A DNA stretch of 64,000 nt from Mesostigma viride (taxonomy: Eukaryota > Streptophyta > Mesostigmatophyceae > Mesostigmatales > Mesostigmataceae): positions 3,398,678 to 3,462,677 of the forward strand of contig RPFO01000022.1 in the NCBI GenBank assembly GCA_009746045.1, in the 5' to 3' direction. Under the pieces are notes generated by a model, which searched no databases, had not been told where the DNA came from, and saw nothing but the letters and a program-made list of their open reading frames with translations. This document shows, piece by piece, positions 43,420-54,259 of the stretch (the first letter of the stretch is position 1; every line of letters begins with the position of its first letter). Made by a program: the position numbers and the translations under genes.

Positions 43420-43903
43420 AGTTAGTCTCCATGCTTTGCTGTAGACTAAGTCTCAAAGGCATTGTGAATACAACGTATGAATAAGCCTTGTAAACCTACG
43501 TTGGTATGTGAATATAAATACCACGTGGGCTATGCAGATAGGAATGCTAGTCGAGTCGCATACGTTTCCCTAGATAGGTACTTTGGGTACTGGGGTACGT
43601 GACAGATGTCAGTACCCAGTATACGTAGTGTCCTGTCATTGGACGGTACTAGAGTATCCTAGATAGGGACCGTACTGCAGCGTGCATTGATCTGTGATCA
43701 CACGATGCAGTGACTAGACTGCTACCTGTCATCGTGCGGCCTCGGGCCAACGGTCTGCACCCAACGGTCACTGGCGGCGCAGCCAGTGAGAGGAACGTTG
43801 ATAAAGGGTAAACCTATTTTCTAATGAACCAAGCAATTCATTGCTCTCAGCACTCCGTGTTCTCGAGCAATATACCACGTCGTTCATTTCTCATTTCCTA
43901 ACT
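43420..43903 (+). repeat. C2 5' LTR
   Basis: AGTTAGTCTCC...TTTCCTAACT, 6-bp inverted ends AGTTAG/CTAACT in place of the usual TG/CA. Identical to the 3' copy as far as read. Confidence 0.95.
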
Positions 43904-43963
43904 TGAATTTTATAAACGCTCTTCAGCAACATCAAACTCAACAACGGTTCAAACCGGCACTGG

Positions 43964-43997
<34 letters not shown>

Positions 43998-45517
43998 AGA
44001 GAAAAAGAAACTATATATTGGGGACGACGATGATGATCAGCGTTGTCCGCCAGACAACAGGGCACCGGCTGATGTCGGTGCGCCTGCATGCAATAACAAC
44101 AAAACAAAAAGAAGACAAAGAAAAAGAAAACAAAAGAACAACCATGACCATACCAGCCAGGTGGAGGGTCCGGCTGCCGCGAGGCAGTCCGAACAACCCC
44201 CCTCCCCTGTGCGCCAGCCGGTGGCGGAGCCGGTTCCCCTATGGGGCACCGACCAACCCTCTTCCCCGGCGGCTGCGACAGCAGCACCCACTGCTGGAGC
44301 AGCCATGGCGGCGGCAATGCGGCAGGAAAACAACCCCCCAGGAGGCACCGGCCCCGCGCCGGCCCCTGGGGCTTCCAGCGTAAGCAAGTCCGTTGCTTTC
44401 TTTCCTCATGCATGCTCTGATATAATGCTCAAGAGCGGTGGCTATCTTTTCAACATATCATAACCAAACAGAAAGCTATCGCTGCAGCATGAGGAGCATA
44501 GAAACGCTCCAGCTGTTATGTGATAAAAGCACTCCTGGCCTATCCCCATCGCCGGCGGTGGGCGGCCTGGGCTGGACGGCATATGCAAACGAGACAAGTA
44601 TCTCCGTCCACCCCAACGTGACTTATCTGAATGAATGTCATGTCTTTTGAACGCAGATCTCCCCATTTTATTTGGGATGAGTGTAAGGGTATTGTTGCTT
44701 TCTTGGCAGCACAGCCTCTACCCTCTAGGGAGACTGTTGATCCTCTCTATGTCAGGGCTGAGGGCCCTTAATCAAACCCACTGCTGTCAACTCCCTAGAC
44801 ATGGAGCTTGCCCAGCCGCCGCACATAATCAATAACGCATGCAGTAGTGGCAGAAGCCATTACCAAACGCATGTACTTGCGGGTAAAGACATGGCTGGTG
44901 CTAACGCTCAAGCAGCACCGGGAGGCAATAACAAGAAACACTAACAGAAAACAAACAAACAAACAAAACTGTTACCAAACCATGGTTGGTGTTGAGGCAG
45001 CACAGATGCTGTCCTCTCACTGCAAGCAAACAAACGAAACTGTTACCAAACCATGGTTGGTGTTGAGGCAGCACAGATGCTGTCCTCTCACTGCAAACAA
45101 ACAAACGAAACTGTTACCAAACCATGGTTGGTGTTGAGGCAGCACGGCTACTGTCCTCTCATTACAAGCAAACAAACGAAAATGTTACCAAACCATGGTG
45201 GGTTTTGAGGCAGCAAAGATACTGTCCTCTCAATCAATACAATGAACAAACAAGAAAAGCTGCGATTAATTAACAATAACAACAACAACAACCGGCCCCA
45301 ACAGGGCAACAACAACAACAACAATAGGCAACCTGGCAACCCTGGAAGGGTCAGGTGCCTGAGGTGCTTCCAGACGGGGCACAGCCGCAACCAGTGCAAC
45401 CACAACCCTACACTGGGCAACAATGTGGATCTCTGCCCAGGCTGCCACTACACGAGGCACAACCTGGCCAGCTCCAGGCAGCCGGTGCAACAGGCCTCGC
45501 TACCCAAACAAATGTGA
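43904..45517 (+). CDS. C2 gag-like region with zinc knuckles (fossil)
   Basis: A Lys/Arg-rich start is followed by Ala/Pro-rich low complexity. Near 45354-45396 a CCHC knuckle CLRCFQTGHSRNQC and a second Cys/His cluster (CPGCHYTRH) follow an asparagine-rich stretch; these nucleic-acid-binding motifs mark a gag end. No capsid domain is clear. Confidence 0.6.
44945..45240 (+). repeat. ~73-bp tandem repeat inside C2
   Basis: Four copies of a unit with ACTGTTACCAAACCATGGTT, GTTGAGGCAGCAC and CTGTCCTCTCA joined by AAACAAACAAACGA. A related string (GATTTTGAGGCAGCAACC, CTGTCCTCCCA) occurs in the coding part near 45587, suggesting the array grew from element coding sequence. Confidence 0.85.
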
Positions 45518-45659
45518 GTTCTCTCACCTTGCTTACTCTGAGGATGATGATCTCATTACCATTGGGGATGGCAGCCAGGGCATAATTGATTTTGAGGCAG
45601 CAACCTTACTGTCCTCCCAACACCCTGTACTGGAACCTTACATAAAAGCACTAACCCCT

Positions 45660-46620
45660 ACTGTTGACAACTCCATAGATATCAAGGAGCTTGCTCATCA
45701 GCTGCACCTAGCCATGGGTCATGAAACACTGGCTGAGGAACTGGCCAGACGGCTGGGGGGTAGTAGCATGGGAAAACAACTCAGGAATGCAGTAAAACTG
45801 GCTAGACAACACTGTCAAGAATGTCAGTTCAATAGCCCCAAACCTCAAAAATGGCATACTGCAACTCCTTCCACCACTAGGGGCATGATAGTGGGGGATG
45901 TGATGCACATCAACAAAGATGTCCAACCCTACCTGATCCTAAAAGACTCATGGTCCAGGTTCACAGTAATGGAACCCCTACCTGGCATGTCTGCAGGGCA
46001 GCTACGTGTTGCACTCATGATTGCTTTACCCAGATTCTACCCAGTTGACAGAATTTTGCTTGATCAACAATTTTCTGTCTGACTGACCTGGAAGGGTGTG
46101 AAGCAATAGAGATTGCTGGGCTGGAAGATCATGAGGGTCAGGGGGTCATTGAAAGAACCATCAGATCTGTCAAAACCCTACTAGCCAAAAATCCTTCCAA
46201 GGATGCTACTTCAGGGGTCTATTGTGACAGGGCACTCTGGTGTCATGAAATGTGCACAACCCTAAACATGAGACCTGTCTTGCATGCCAAGTGGGGTGAA
46301 GTAATCCCAGCAGGCCTGCAGGCAGGTGTATATCCCCCAGAGGTGATAGCACTGTACAACACTGCACGTGCACAAACCTCAGCAAAACTGGCAGAAAAAG
46401 ATAAAACCCATCCCAGGCCAGTATTCCAAAAAGGTGATCAAGTTCTCTATTACAAGGAAAACAGCTTTGGTAAGGTTGGAACTTGGCTAGGTCCAGTTAC
46501 CATCCGTGGATTTACCAAAAACAGCAAGACCGTGGAGGTCAAGCACAATATCAATGGGAAGCGTCACAGGGTGAGCTGTCATAGAATTAAGAAGTATTAT
46601 TCTCCCATGGCAGACGTGCC
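45660..46620 (+). CDS. C2 integrase (fossil)
   Basis: Zinc domain H-x4-H...C-x2-C (HQLHLAMGHETLAEELA; ARQHCQECQFNSPK), catalytic region with VGDVMHINKDVQPYLILKDS and downstream GVIERTIRSVKTLLA, then a C-terminal part KGDQVLYYKENSFGKVGTWL. It lies directly downstream of the zinc knuckles with no Copia-type protease motif between. Confidence 0.78.
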
Positions 46621-46939
46621 TGGGGAAGAGTCTTTAAGCATGGACTCACTACTTCTATCTGGCAACTCCAGCATGCCCAGCAGTAGCCCTGAGCCACCAA
46701 TTACTGCTGTTGACAGCACCACAGCACCCTCTGTGAACCCTTCCACCCTCAGTGAAGCCAGGCCCACTTCACAACCTGGGGATCGCTTAACCAGGCACGA
46801 GGTAGCTGGGTTGGAAGCATTAGCTCAGCCCCAAGGCACCAAATTGTCTGCCAACCCTCCCGCTCTGAGGTCAAGATTGGCAGTCGCCTTGCAAGCATTA
46901 CACAGGTCACATAAGCAACAAGCTGCTGTGGCCGAAGGG

Positions 46940-47300
46940 TTGGCAAAAGTCTCAGCTGTGTGCACTAGTCAGGACCCCTGGACCCTGGCAATAGACACTC
47001 AGGCACAGGTCAGTGTGATCAGTGCACAAGCCATCCCTGGTCTTGAGATTGCACCTTCATTTTGGGCACGGGTGCAGGATTTCTCAGGCCAAAGCTCACT
47101 GGATGTAGTGGGACAGGTGATGCTCCCTATACTTGGTATTCAGACACCCTTCCAGGTGGTGGAGGGGTACTCTGGTAACACCTTGTTGGGGGAACCTTTT
47201 GTATCCTATCCTGGGGTGCTTATCTCAGCTAATGAGCTCAGTGTCACAGGGGTGGGTGCAGTTCCTCTGGACCACTTTAAAATCCCTCTCTCCAGTATTG
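46940..47300 (+). CDS. C2 retropepsin-like segment between IN and RT (fossil)
   Basis: The pattern LAIDTQAQVSVISAQ...VGQVMLPILGIQTPFQVVEG...NTLLGEPFVSYPGVLIS matches a retropepsin fold: a D-T motif in a beta-turn, a central flap strand pattern and the C-terminal LLG motif. It is closer to Ty3-type proteases than to the Copia WxxDSGAS type. Its place after integrase is unusual, and C3 has the same segment in the same place. Confidence 0.65.
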
Positions 47301-47579
47301 TCCCTGGTATGGATGCTGTCATCAAGGCAGTCAACACTCAGTATGCACCAGGGGAGATCCCTGATCTGGACAAGTTAGTGCACAGCCAGTTCCTCCATCC
47401 CTCAGCCTTTGGGCTGGGTAAGTGGGACATAGCCATGCACTCACCCCACCAAATCTCCCACGTCATACAAGAATGCAAAACACAAAAAGGGTTTACCAAG
47501 TGGCTGATGGCCATTGTCCACCAAGCCAGGCAGGAATGGGTCCTGCCCAACCCCAAAAACCCTCAATACAAACCTCCTG

Positions 47580-49036
47580 TCACCCCTTCATGGGACGTGC
47601 CAGAGGGAGCCAAAAAGCTCAGATTAAAATTTGTTCTCAAACAAAAACCCAAAAAGTGGGCTCCCCAATCTTCCATGCCAGACCATGTGTCACAGAATTA
47701 AAGGGGACATCCACACTGCCAAAAGGGGAAACCTACACACCTGGGCTGCAACAAACCTCACTCAGGATCATGCTCTCCCTATTCCTCCACAACCTCAATG
47801 CAGGCCAAGACTATGTCTGCAAAGCCACTGATATTAAAAGGGCCTTCCTCAGGGGGGACCCAGAAAAGGCTGAATCTGTGTGGAAAGGGAAGGTGTACGT
47901 GGTAGACACCCCAGCTGTGTGGAAACCTTACATTGATGAGCCCCACCTTATCATCAACATTGGGGTGGAAGGGCTTGTCAGTGCCCCAAAAATTTTCAGA
48001 GACTCAGCAGAGGAAGTATTCAAAAAGCTCAAGGCCACGTATGATGACCTGGACCCATGCTTTTTTGTTGTACCCACCCCCTCTGGACTGCTGCTCTTTG
48101 TGTGGCATGGAGATGACCAACTCATTTGTGGGCCTAGAGCTGAGGTGGAAACATTTATTCAGCAGGTCCAGGAATCATATGAGATTGGCAAACAGGTGGA
48201 ATTGAGCACAACCCCCATCCAGTTCTGTGGCATCATGTTGCAGCTGCACAGGCAGCCAGATCAGTGGGTCTGCTCTCTCTCTCCTCCTGCAGAATATATC
48301 CAAGATTGTCTAGATCTGCTGCAGACAACTACCTCCCCTTACACATGTGTGCCACTGTTCAGGGCAAACTGGGGTGGTGGTCAGCCATCTGTGGGGCTCC
48401 CTTAGCTGTCATCAGCAGGGTCACCCATGATGTTCTAGTCAAGATAAAATGCAGTCACATCAGGAAGTTGGTCAATGACTGCCCCCCCTCATCCTCCATG
48501 GCCTGAATCTGATGGAAGACATCCACATCCAATGTGTCATGGACAGCTCCATGGAGAGCAGAACAATCAATCAGATGGGGGCACGGGAATCAGGGCTGTT
48601 TTTTCTCACCAACAGGTCAGATTACATGTCCCTCACTTCCTGGTACAGCAGGCTACACCGCAGAAAACCTGGCAGCAGCAACTCAGCTGAATGTCGTGCT
48701 GTGGTGTCTGCTGCATTGCATGCTCGTTCCCTGCAGCACATGCTCACCTGGCTACAAACCCAGGCAGGCAGCACATGCAATGTCATCTCACATCTCTACA
48801 CTGACAGCTTCTCTGTGATCAGTTTTCTAACCAAGAAATCTGTTTCTGCTGCTGTCCACACTGACTTGGATTGGGTGATCCTCAAACAGGAGGCCACCTA
48901 TTTTTCCAGCTGGACTCATGTGGATGATGAGGACAACCCAGCAGACGCTCTCACGAAGCTGCGGGATGCTGCTGGCCAACAGTACCAGCTCCTCTTTCAG
49001 AACATGAACCCCTATGATATCAGAGTCAGTGTTTGA
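47580..49036 (+). CDS. C2 Copia-type RT and RNase H (fossil)
   Basis: RT is recognisable by YVCKATDIKRAFLRGDPEKA (catalytic motif A) and LLFVWHGDDQLICGPRAEVE (DD motif, near 48105). RNase H follows with VMDSSMESRTINQMGARESG, SNSAECRAVVSAALHARSLQ and DNPADALTKLRDAAG, the Copia C-terminal signature. Confidence 0.85.
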
Positions 49037-49410
49037 ATAAATGACTGGCCATAGCACAGTACACAACCACCACACCCCCTTACCACAGCGATAGCTGCTG
49101 GGCGCCATAAAATTCAACACATTCGTTGTGGGGTGTGAGTGCTGGCTAGGTCAGATTTGTATCCATTTGCAGCTTGAGGACACAAGCTTTGTATCCACTT
49201 ACTTAATGTGTGCTTCAATAACTGGCCAAACCAGCCAGCTGTGTACACCTTATTTAATGTGCAATATAACACCTGGCCAGAACAGCCAGCTGTAACCAAC
49301 CTGGCTCAACCAGCCATGTCTCTTTTGTACCCCTAATCAACTTAAAAACAATAACAATAATGTTGGGGGTGCAGACCTGCATTAAGAAATAAATAATAAA
49401 ACAATACTGG
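49037..49410 (+). other. C2 3' untranslated region
   Basis: Contains repeated ACTGGCCA...CCAGCTGTA strings (49150-49310) and an A-rich end before the LTR; no gene. Confidence 0.6.
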
Positions 49411-49894
49411 AGTTAGTCTCCATGCTTTGCTGTAGACTAAGTCTCAAAGGCATTGTGAATACAACGTATGAATAAGCCTTGTAAACCTACGTTGGTATGT
49501 GAATATAAATACCACGTGGGCTATGCAGATAGGAATGCTAGTCGAGTCGCATACGTTTCCCTAGATAGGTACTTTGGGTACTGGGGTACGTGACAGATGT
49601 CAGTACCCAGTATACGTAGTGTCCTGTCATTGGACGGTACTAGAGTATCCTAGATAGGGACCGTACTGCAGCGTGCATTGATCTGTGATCACACGATGCA
49701 GTGACTAGACTGCTACCTGTCATCGTGCGGCCTCGGGCCAACGGTCTGCACCCAACGGTCACTGGCGGCGCAGCCAGTGAGAGGAACGTTGATAAAGGGT
49801 AAACCTATTTTCTAATGAACCAAGCAATTCATTGCTCTCAGCACTCCGTGTTCTCGAGCAATATACCACGTCGTTCATTTCTCATTTCCTAACT
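49411..49894 (+). repeat. C2 3' LTR
   Basis: 484 bp, identical by eye to 43420-43903, followed by the target duplication ACTGT. Confidence 0.95.
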
Positions 49895-49899
49895 ACTGT

Positions 49900-51042
49900 G
49901 TTGCTAACTGTTCAGACCTTGCACAGATAATATAACACAACTTTTGTGACACATAGACAAAGATATATGAATATGAACAGTGGCTAGACATGGCTGTATA
50001 TATGTGCATGTGGCCATGCTCAGGCAATTTTCAAGTAGGGGCTTGTTAGACATAAGAACTGCCAGCTGTCACGTTCGCTAGCATGATCAGTTCAAACCCA
50101 CAGCATGCACGGTAGTCGCAAACTCAGCTTGGCAATGTAATAATCTAATCATGCCAGGCATCTTGGCGGTCGGCATGGCTGCGATGTGTTTTGTGCGCCT
50201 TGATTCGGTAGCAGCACATCCCTTGGCAACCGGCCCGCCTGACTAAGGTTGCCACACATGGTCCTCTGCATCACCATGGATGTCCCCATGTCCCTGTCTC
50301 TGTTATAGGGGTTCACGTTGCTGGCGATGCAGCTTCCAAGTTGGACTAGATCTCCTCAGCCAGCGCTGTGGTGCATAGCCAGACAGCTCATACACTACTC
50401 AGTTGCTACCTCGAGGTTGCCGGCTTGAAATGTGCCACCAAAGGACTGCACTTGGCCGCCATCATACCTAGCATGAAGAAGCCACTGCACAACCCCGGTG
50501 AGCCGCTTGGCCACCATACCGCAGTTGTCTTCAACAGATAGTGCAAGGCCAATGGCCTCTTCACAGGCACGTGCCTTGTGCTCATGCTCTTGCTCTGGCC
50601 CTTGTCAGCATGAGATGCACGCCCTTGCATGCTTCACCATGTTTCTCCAAGCCATCCGTGACTACTTGCTTCAGAAATGTCATTCAACTCCTGCTCGTCC
50701 TCAGCCACCAGACTGCCAAACTAGCTGGTGCCCCATCCCTCACTTTGGCGAGGACTGCGATTCTGGCTAGCAGCTTAGCGATCGTGCGTGGTTGTGCCCG
50801 AGTTTCTGGGTGAGTGGCAGTGGCATTGGAGCAAGAGTTGTTGAGCATGTGCGTGTGTCTATCCTCTTGACAAACAACCCCTCGCACCCCTGACATTGAG
50901 GAGTTTGGCCATGTGCCACATGGCAGGTTGCCAGAATTCCGCAAACATGCATCATAGGGAAATAAAGGATGGCTGGTTGAGCACACGACATGAGTAAACA
51001 AAACACACAGCGCTGGTGCTTTCCGATATCCCCTACATGTGA
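49900..51042. other. Mostly unassigned; possible decayed coding trace (minus)
   Basis: No intact gene. On the minus strand between about 50760 and 50400, short stretches look protein-like (LVAEDEQELNDISEASSHGW; EEAIGLALSVEDNCGMVAKR; GVVQWLLHARYDGGQVQSFG), in different frames and interrupted. This may be a decayed gene or unrecognised exons; family unknown. Confidence 0.25.
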
Positions 51043-51552
51043 AGACCAAATGGTGGTGGCACGGAGTATAAAATTAATGGTGGTGGCACGCCGCCATTGT
51101 TGTTGTTGTTGTTGTGTCCCACGCCGCACACCGGTGGAGTACAATTTGGTGGTGGCACGGTGTGCCGGTGCAACGGTGCAACGGTGCAACGGTGCAACGG
51201 TGCAACGGTGCAACGGTGCAACGGTGCAACGGCCAGTGATTGGCCCGTTGCTGATTTGCTGACATGCAGCCTAATAAAAATTGGCCGCAAATTCGTCCGG
51301 TCGCACGTGGGCACAAGATTTGCGGCCAATTTTTACTAGGCTGCATATCAGAAAATCAGCAACGGGCCAATCACTGGCCGTTGCACCGTTGCACCGTTGC
51401 ACCGTTGCACCGTTGCACCGTTGCACCGGCACACCGTGCCACCACCAAATTGTACTCCACCTGTGTGCGGCGTGGGACACAACAACAACAACAACAATGG
51501 CGGCGTGCCACCACCATTAATTTTGTACTCCGTGCCACCACCATTTGGTCTT
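51043..51552. mobile_element. Foldback element with octamer array in its arms
   Basis: The ends AGACCAAATGGTGGTGGCAC and GTGCCACCACCATTTGGTCT are inverted. The arms extend about 240 bp each and include GTTGTTGTTG versus CAACAACAAC, a CGGTGCAA octamer run (about nine units left, six right) and GCCAGTGATTGGCCCGTTGC, around a roughly 50-bp centre. The octamer is the same CACCGTTG unit as in 41596-42497. No coding and no clear target duplication. Confidence 0.85.
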
Positions 51553-52850
51553 TACAGGGTCAGCTCACTTCCTTAGTGATTTCGGCACCTCAATTAGTGA
51601 CAATTTTCGGTTCATTAGTACGGTTTACCCGAGAAATCTGGTCGGATACTGATAAGTGACAATTCGTACCCGACCAAATCCGATCCGAAAGCACTAACGA
51701 CGCGAGTAATTAGTACATGCAACTCACTTCATTAGTATGATGGCGAGGTCGTCAGCTCGTGGAGCTATGGAGACGGCATTTCCCATTCTTGCTGCGAAAA
51801 CAATCGTTTCAGAAAGAAATCTGTGAAAAAATCTCGTGCTTATGTGTATAATTGCTACATTTCTCAGTCTGCATCGCTCCACGCTGAGGTTGGAGTCATG
51901 CATATAGCGACCGATTGCGATGATCAAAGAATGAAAAACTGGGCTATCCGGAATCGTGTGAATCGTGTGCCTACAGCTGCCTACGTGACGCGATCACTTC
52001 AAAAAGGCGTCGAATGCGGGATACATCCATGGGCTCCATCGTACAGCATTTTTGGGGCGGACCGAGGTAGCTGCCGGTGGGAATGCCGTGAGAATACTGC
52101 GGAAACGTGCGTAAGTGAAAACTGGATACTGCTTGACCTCCGGAGCATCTGGTGAGCCGCAGTTCTGGTTTAGGGTGATAGGGTGGTTGAAAATGGAGGT
52201 CTAGTCAGGGTTTGTTATTATTTGTTGCGTTTCTTGCTGGAATTTTATTTTCCGGTGCTGTCGGTGGCCGCTGAAGAAATTCTTTGCGGGACCTAGGATG
52301 TGTGCTGTCCTTCCGTCTGGCACCGCTGCCGTGGATTCGACGGCCGCAAACACCTGCATTGATAAATTGCCGCACCTGACTGCGTCAATGTTATGGATGC
52401 TCAGGGTATTATGGCGCCTTGAGTGTCATGTTGTCCATACGTCTTGCATGTGGCATTCATCTATGTAACCTTTTGCCTCTTGCTGTTGGTTGCTTTGCTT
52501 TTATGCGCTTTATTTCATTTCCTTGGTGGGATTAGCCTGTGGAAGGCGGCCTCCCTCCTGCATCCTGTGTCGGCAGACATACTGACAGGCAGGATGAAGT
52601 GCAGGCAGAGGGGCAGGCGAACAGCCGTTTATATTTGCACACATGCTTGCCGCTGGTACGCTAGTTTGCGTGTATCTTTGCATTTGGTGAGCTATGCTCA
52701 TTTTATCTATGACTAACCTGCTGAGCGGAGAATGCAACGCCGTATAGCACCAAAAGAAAAAATAATTTTAGAAAAAATATTTTTTGTGCTGGCACCCGTA
52801 CCCCAGCCACCCAGGTAGGGGTTGGCTGGAGAGGTGGTTGCTATAAAGGA
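51553..52850. other. No gene I can support
   Basis: Repeated TTAGTGAC and ATTAGTA motifs (51575-51730). One 110-codon frame at 51823-52155 begins without ATG and has no recognisable domain. The rest looks non-coding. Confidence 0.5.
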
Positions 52851-52958
52851 AGGGCTTCCATTCTAGGGAAGCAGGTTGTTTCTTTTGCCTGAGAACCTCA
52901 CGTGACCACATCACAAAAAACAAAACGCAAGATAACACATCAAGCAGTATAACCCACC

Positions 52959-54063
52959 ATGACCACAGTGACAGCCCCAGACCGGAATTTCCTAGCGAAA
53001 CTCAAGCAGGCAGCCAAGGAGGGATGCACCCCAAAGGAGGCCGCCACTGCGGTCCAGAAGATCCTATAGGGGAGGGGAACTGGCTAGAGCGGATCCAGAA
53101 GCTCACTCCGGGGCGTGCCAAGAACGTCATGGACGTACTGGAGGAAAGGGGGTTTGTCAGCGACTGGGATGGGGAGGAGGCCCTGGCCGATGTGCTAGCA
53201 GCGCAACTGGGGGAGGCTATTGCGGAGCCGGACCCACCAGTGTCAGCAGGTGCGGTGGGAACGGGGGGTGTTCCCCCTTCGGCAGGTGGAAGCGGAGGGG
53301 CGGGGCATGGTGGAGCGGGCGCTGAGGAGGACGATGGCGCTCCTGGGGCGATCGACCAGGCTGTGGCGGACCTGGACCGAAACCTAGGTCGGCTGCTGGG
53401 GACCGAGACGGGCTATGCAACGCCAGCTGGAGGGCTTCCATCCCGGCCGGGCAACGCCCGCACTGGCGGAGATATTGGCGACCTGATATCGGCCATGTCG
53501 AAGCTGCTGGACCAGGCAAAGACTCCAGCAGCTGCAAGCCCAGCCGCAGCGACGACTGCTGGCAGGCTGGCGCGCACGAAGGGGGTGGCGCTGAGTGGGC
53601 ATGCAGTGCCGGTGCTGGTGAGCAACATGCTGGAGGCGGTGCTGCCGGGAATGCTGGACTACGCGGAGAGCGTGGGGGGAAGTCCATCCGTGCATCGTTA
53701 ATGCTGACGATGCACGGCAGCTCAGCCAGCGGGGAGAGGCGGATGCTGCTCCTGCAGATGGCAGGAATTCTGGACACGATGGTGACAGAATTTGGCTACT
53801 GGGCCACGCCACGCTCCGAAGTAATTCTGGAGCTGGCAGCAGCCGAGTACCTGGCAAAGCTGATCACGGCATGCCAGCTGGTGGATGTGGGGTCGACGGG
53901 GTGGAAGGGGACGCCGTCGGCAATGCTGCCATTCCAGGAGGGTGGAGCAATGCTGGCGTCTCCAGCGGTGCGGGCGGCGATGAGCATGGGGAAGCTGCAG
54001 CACAAGCTGGAGCAGGGTCCCGGCAAGAAGGGGCAGGGCGGCCCGTCCAACAACAACAAGTGA
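52959..54063 (+). CDS. gag-like region of the DIRS-like element (fossil)
   Basis: An ATG in good context (CCACCATGA) at 52959 opens a frame MTTVTAPDRNFLAKLKQAAK with IQKLTPGRAKNVMDVLEERG, a Gly/Ala-rich linker, then helical segments GDIGDLISAMSKLLDQAKTP and VLVSNMLEAVLPGMLDYAES. The following part (LLLQMAGILDTMVTEFGYWA; LELAAAEYLAKLITACQLVD) ends with a basic, asparagine-rich tail. Position upstream of RT suggests gag. No zinc knuckle is seen. Broken. Confidence 0.5.
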
Positions 54064-54259
54064 GGGAGCGGTGCCTTCTTCCACTACCTCTTCCAGCACC
54101 CCTGCCACCTCGTGACTGGTGGCAGCAGGTACGCTCAGGCCGTAGGCGCGATAGGATGAGTCGGGCTTTTAATGCTCGCACACTAGCCTGTCAGACGGTT
54201 AGGGCGTTAAACTGGATGGGGGGGGGGGGCGAGACCCGCCTGCTGTAGATTCAGCCCGT

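Larger units (their letters stand above)
43420..49894 (+). mobile_element. Copia-like element C2 with unusual domain order (fossil)
   Basis: Complete at its ends: two 484-bp LTRs (43420-43903 and 49411-49894) that I read as identical, starting AGTTAGTC and ending CCTAACT, with a 5-bp target duplication ACTGT (43415-43419, 49895-49899). Identical LTRs mean a very recent insertion. The interior is broken, about five interruptions. Recognisable parts in order: basic and low-complexity gag-like region, zinc knuckles, integrase, a retropepsin-like segment, Copia RT and RNase H. It was inserted beside the 175-bp satellite. Confidence 0.93.

Noticed and set aside
51823-52155. 110-codon plus-strand frame as a gene
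   Set aside because: No ATG start, no domain and no splice or promoter support; left as unassigned.
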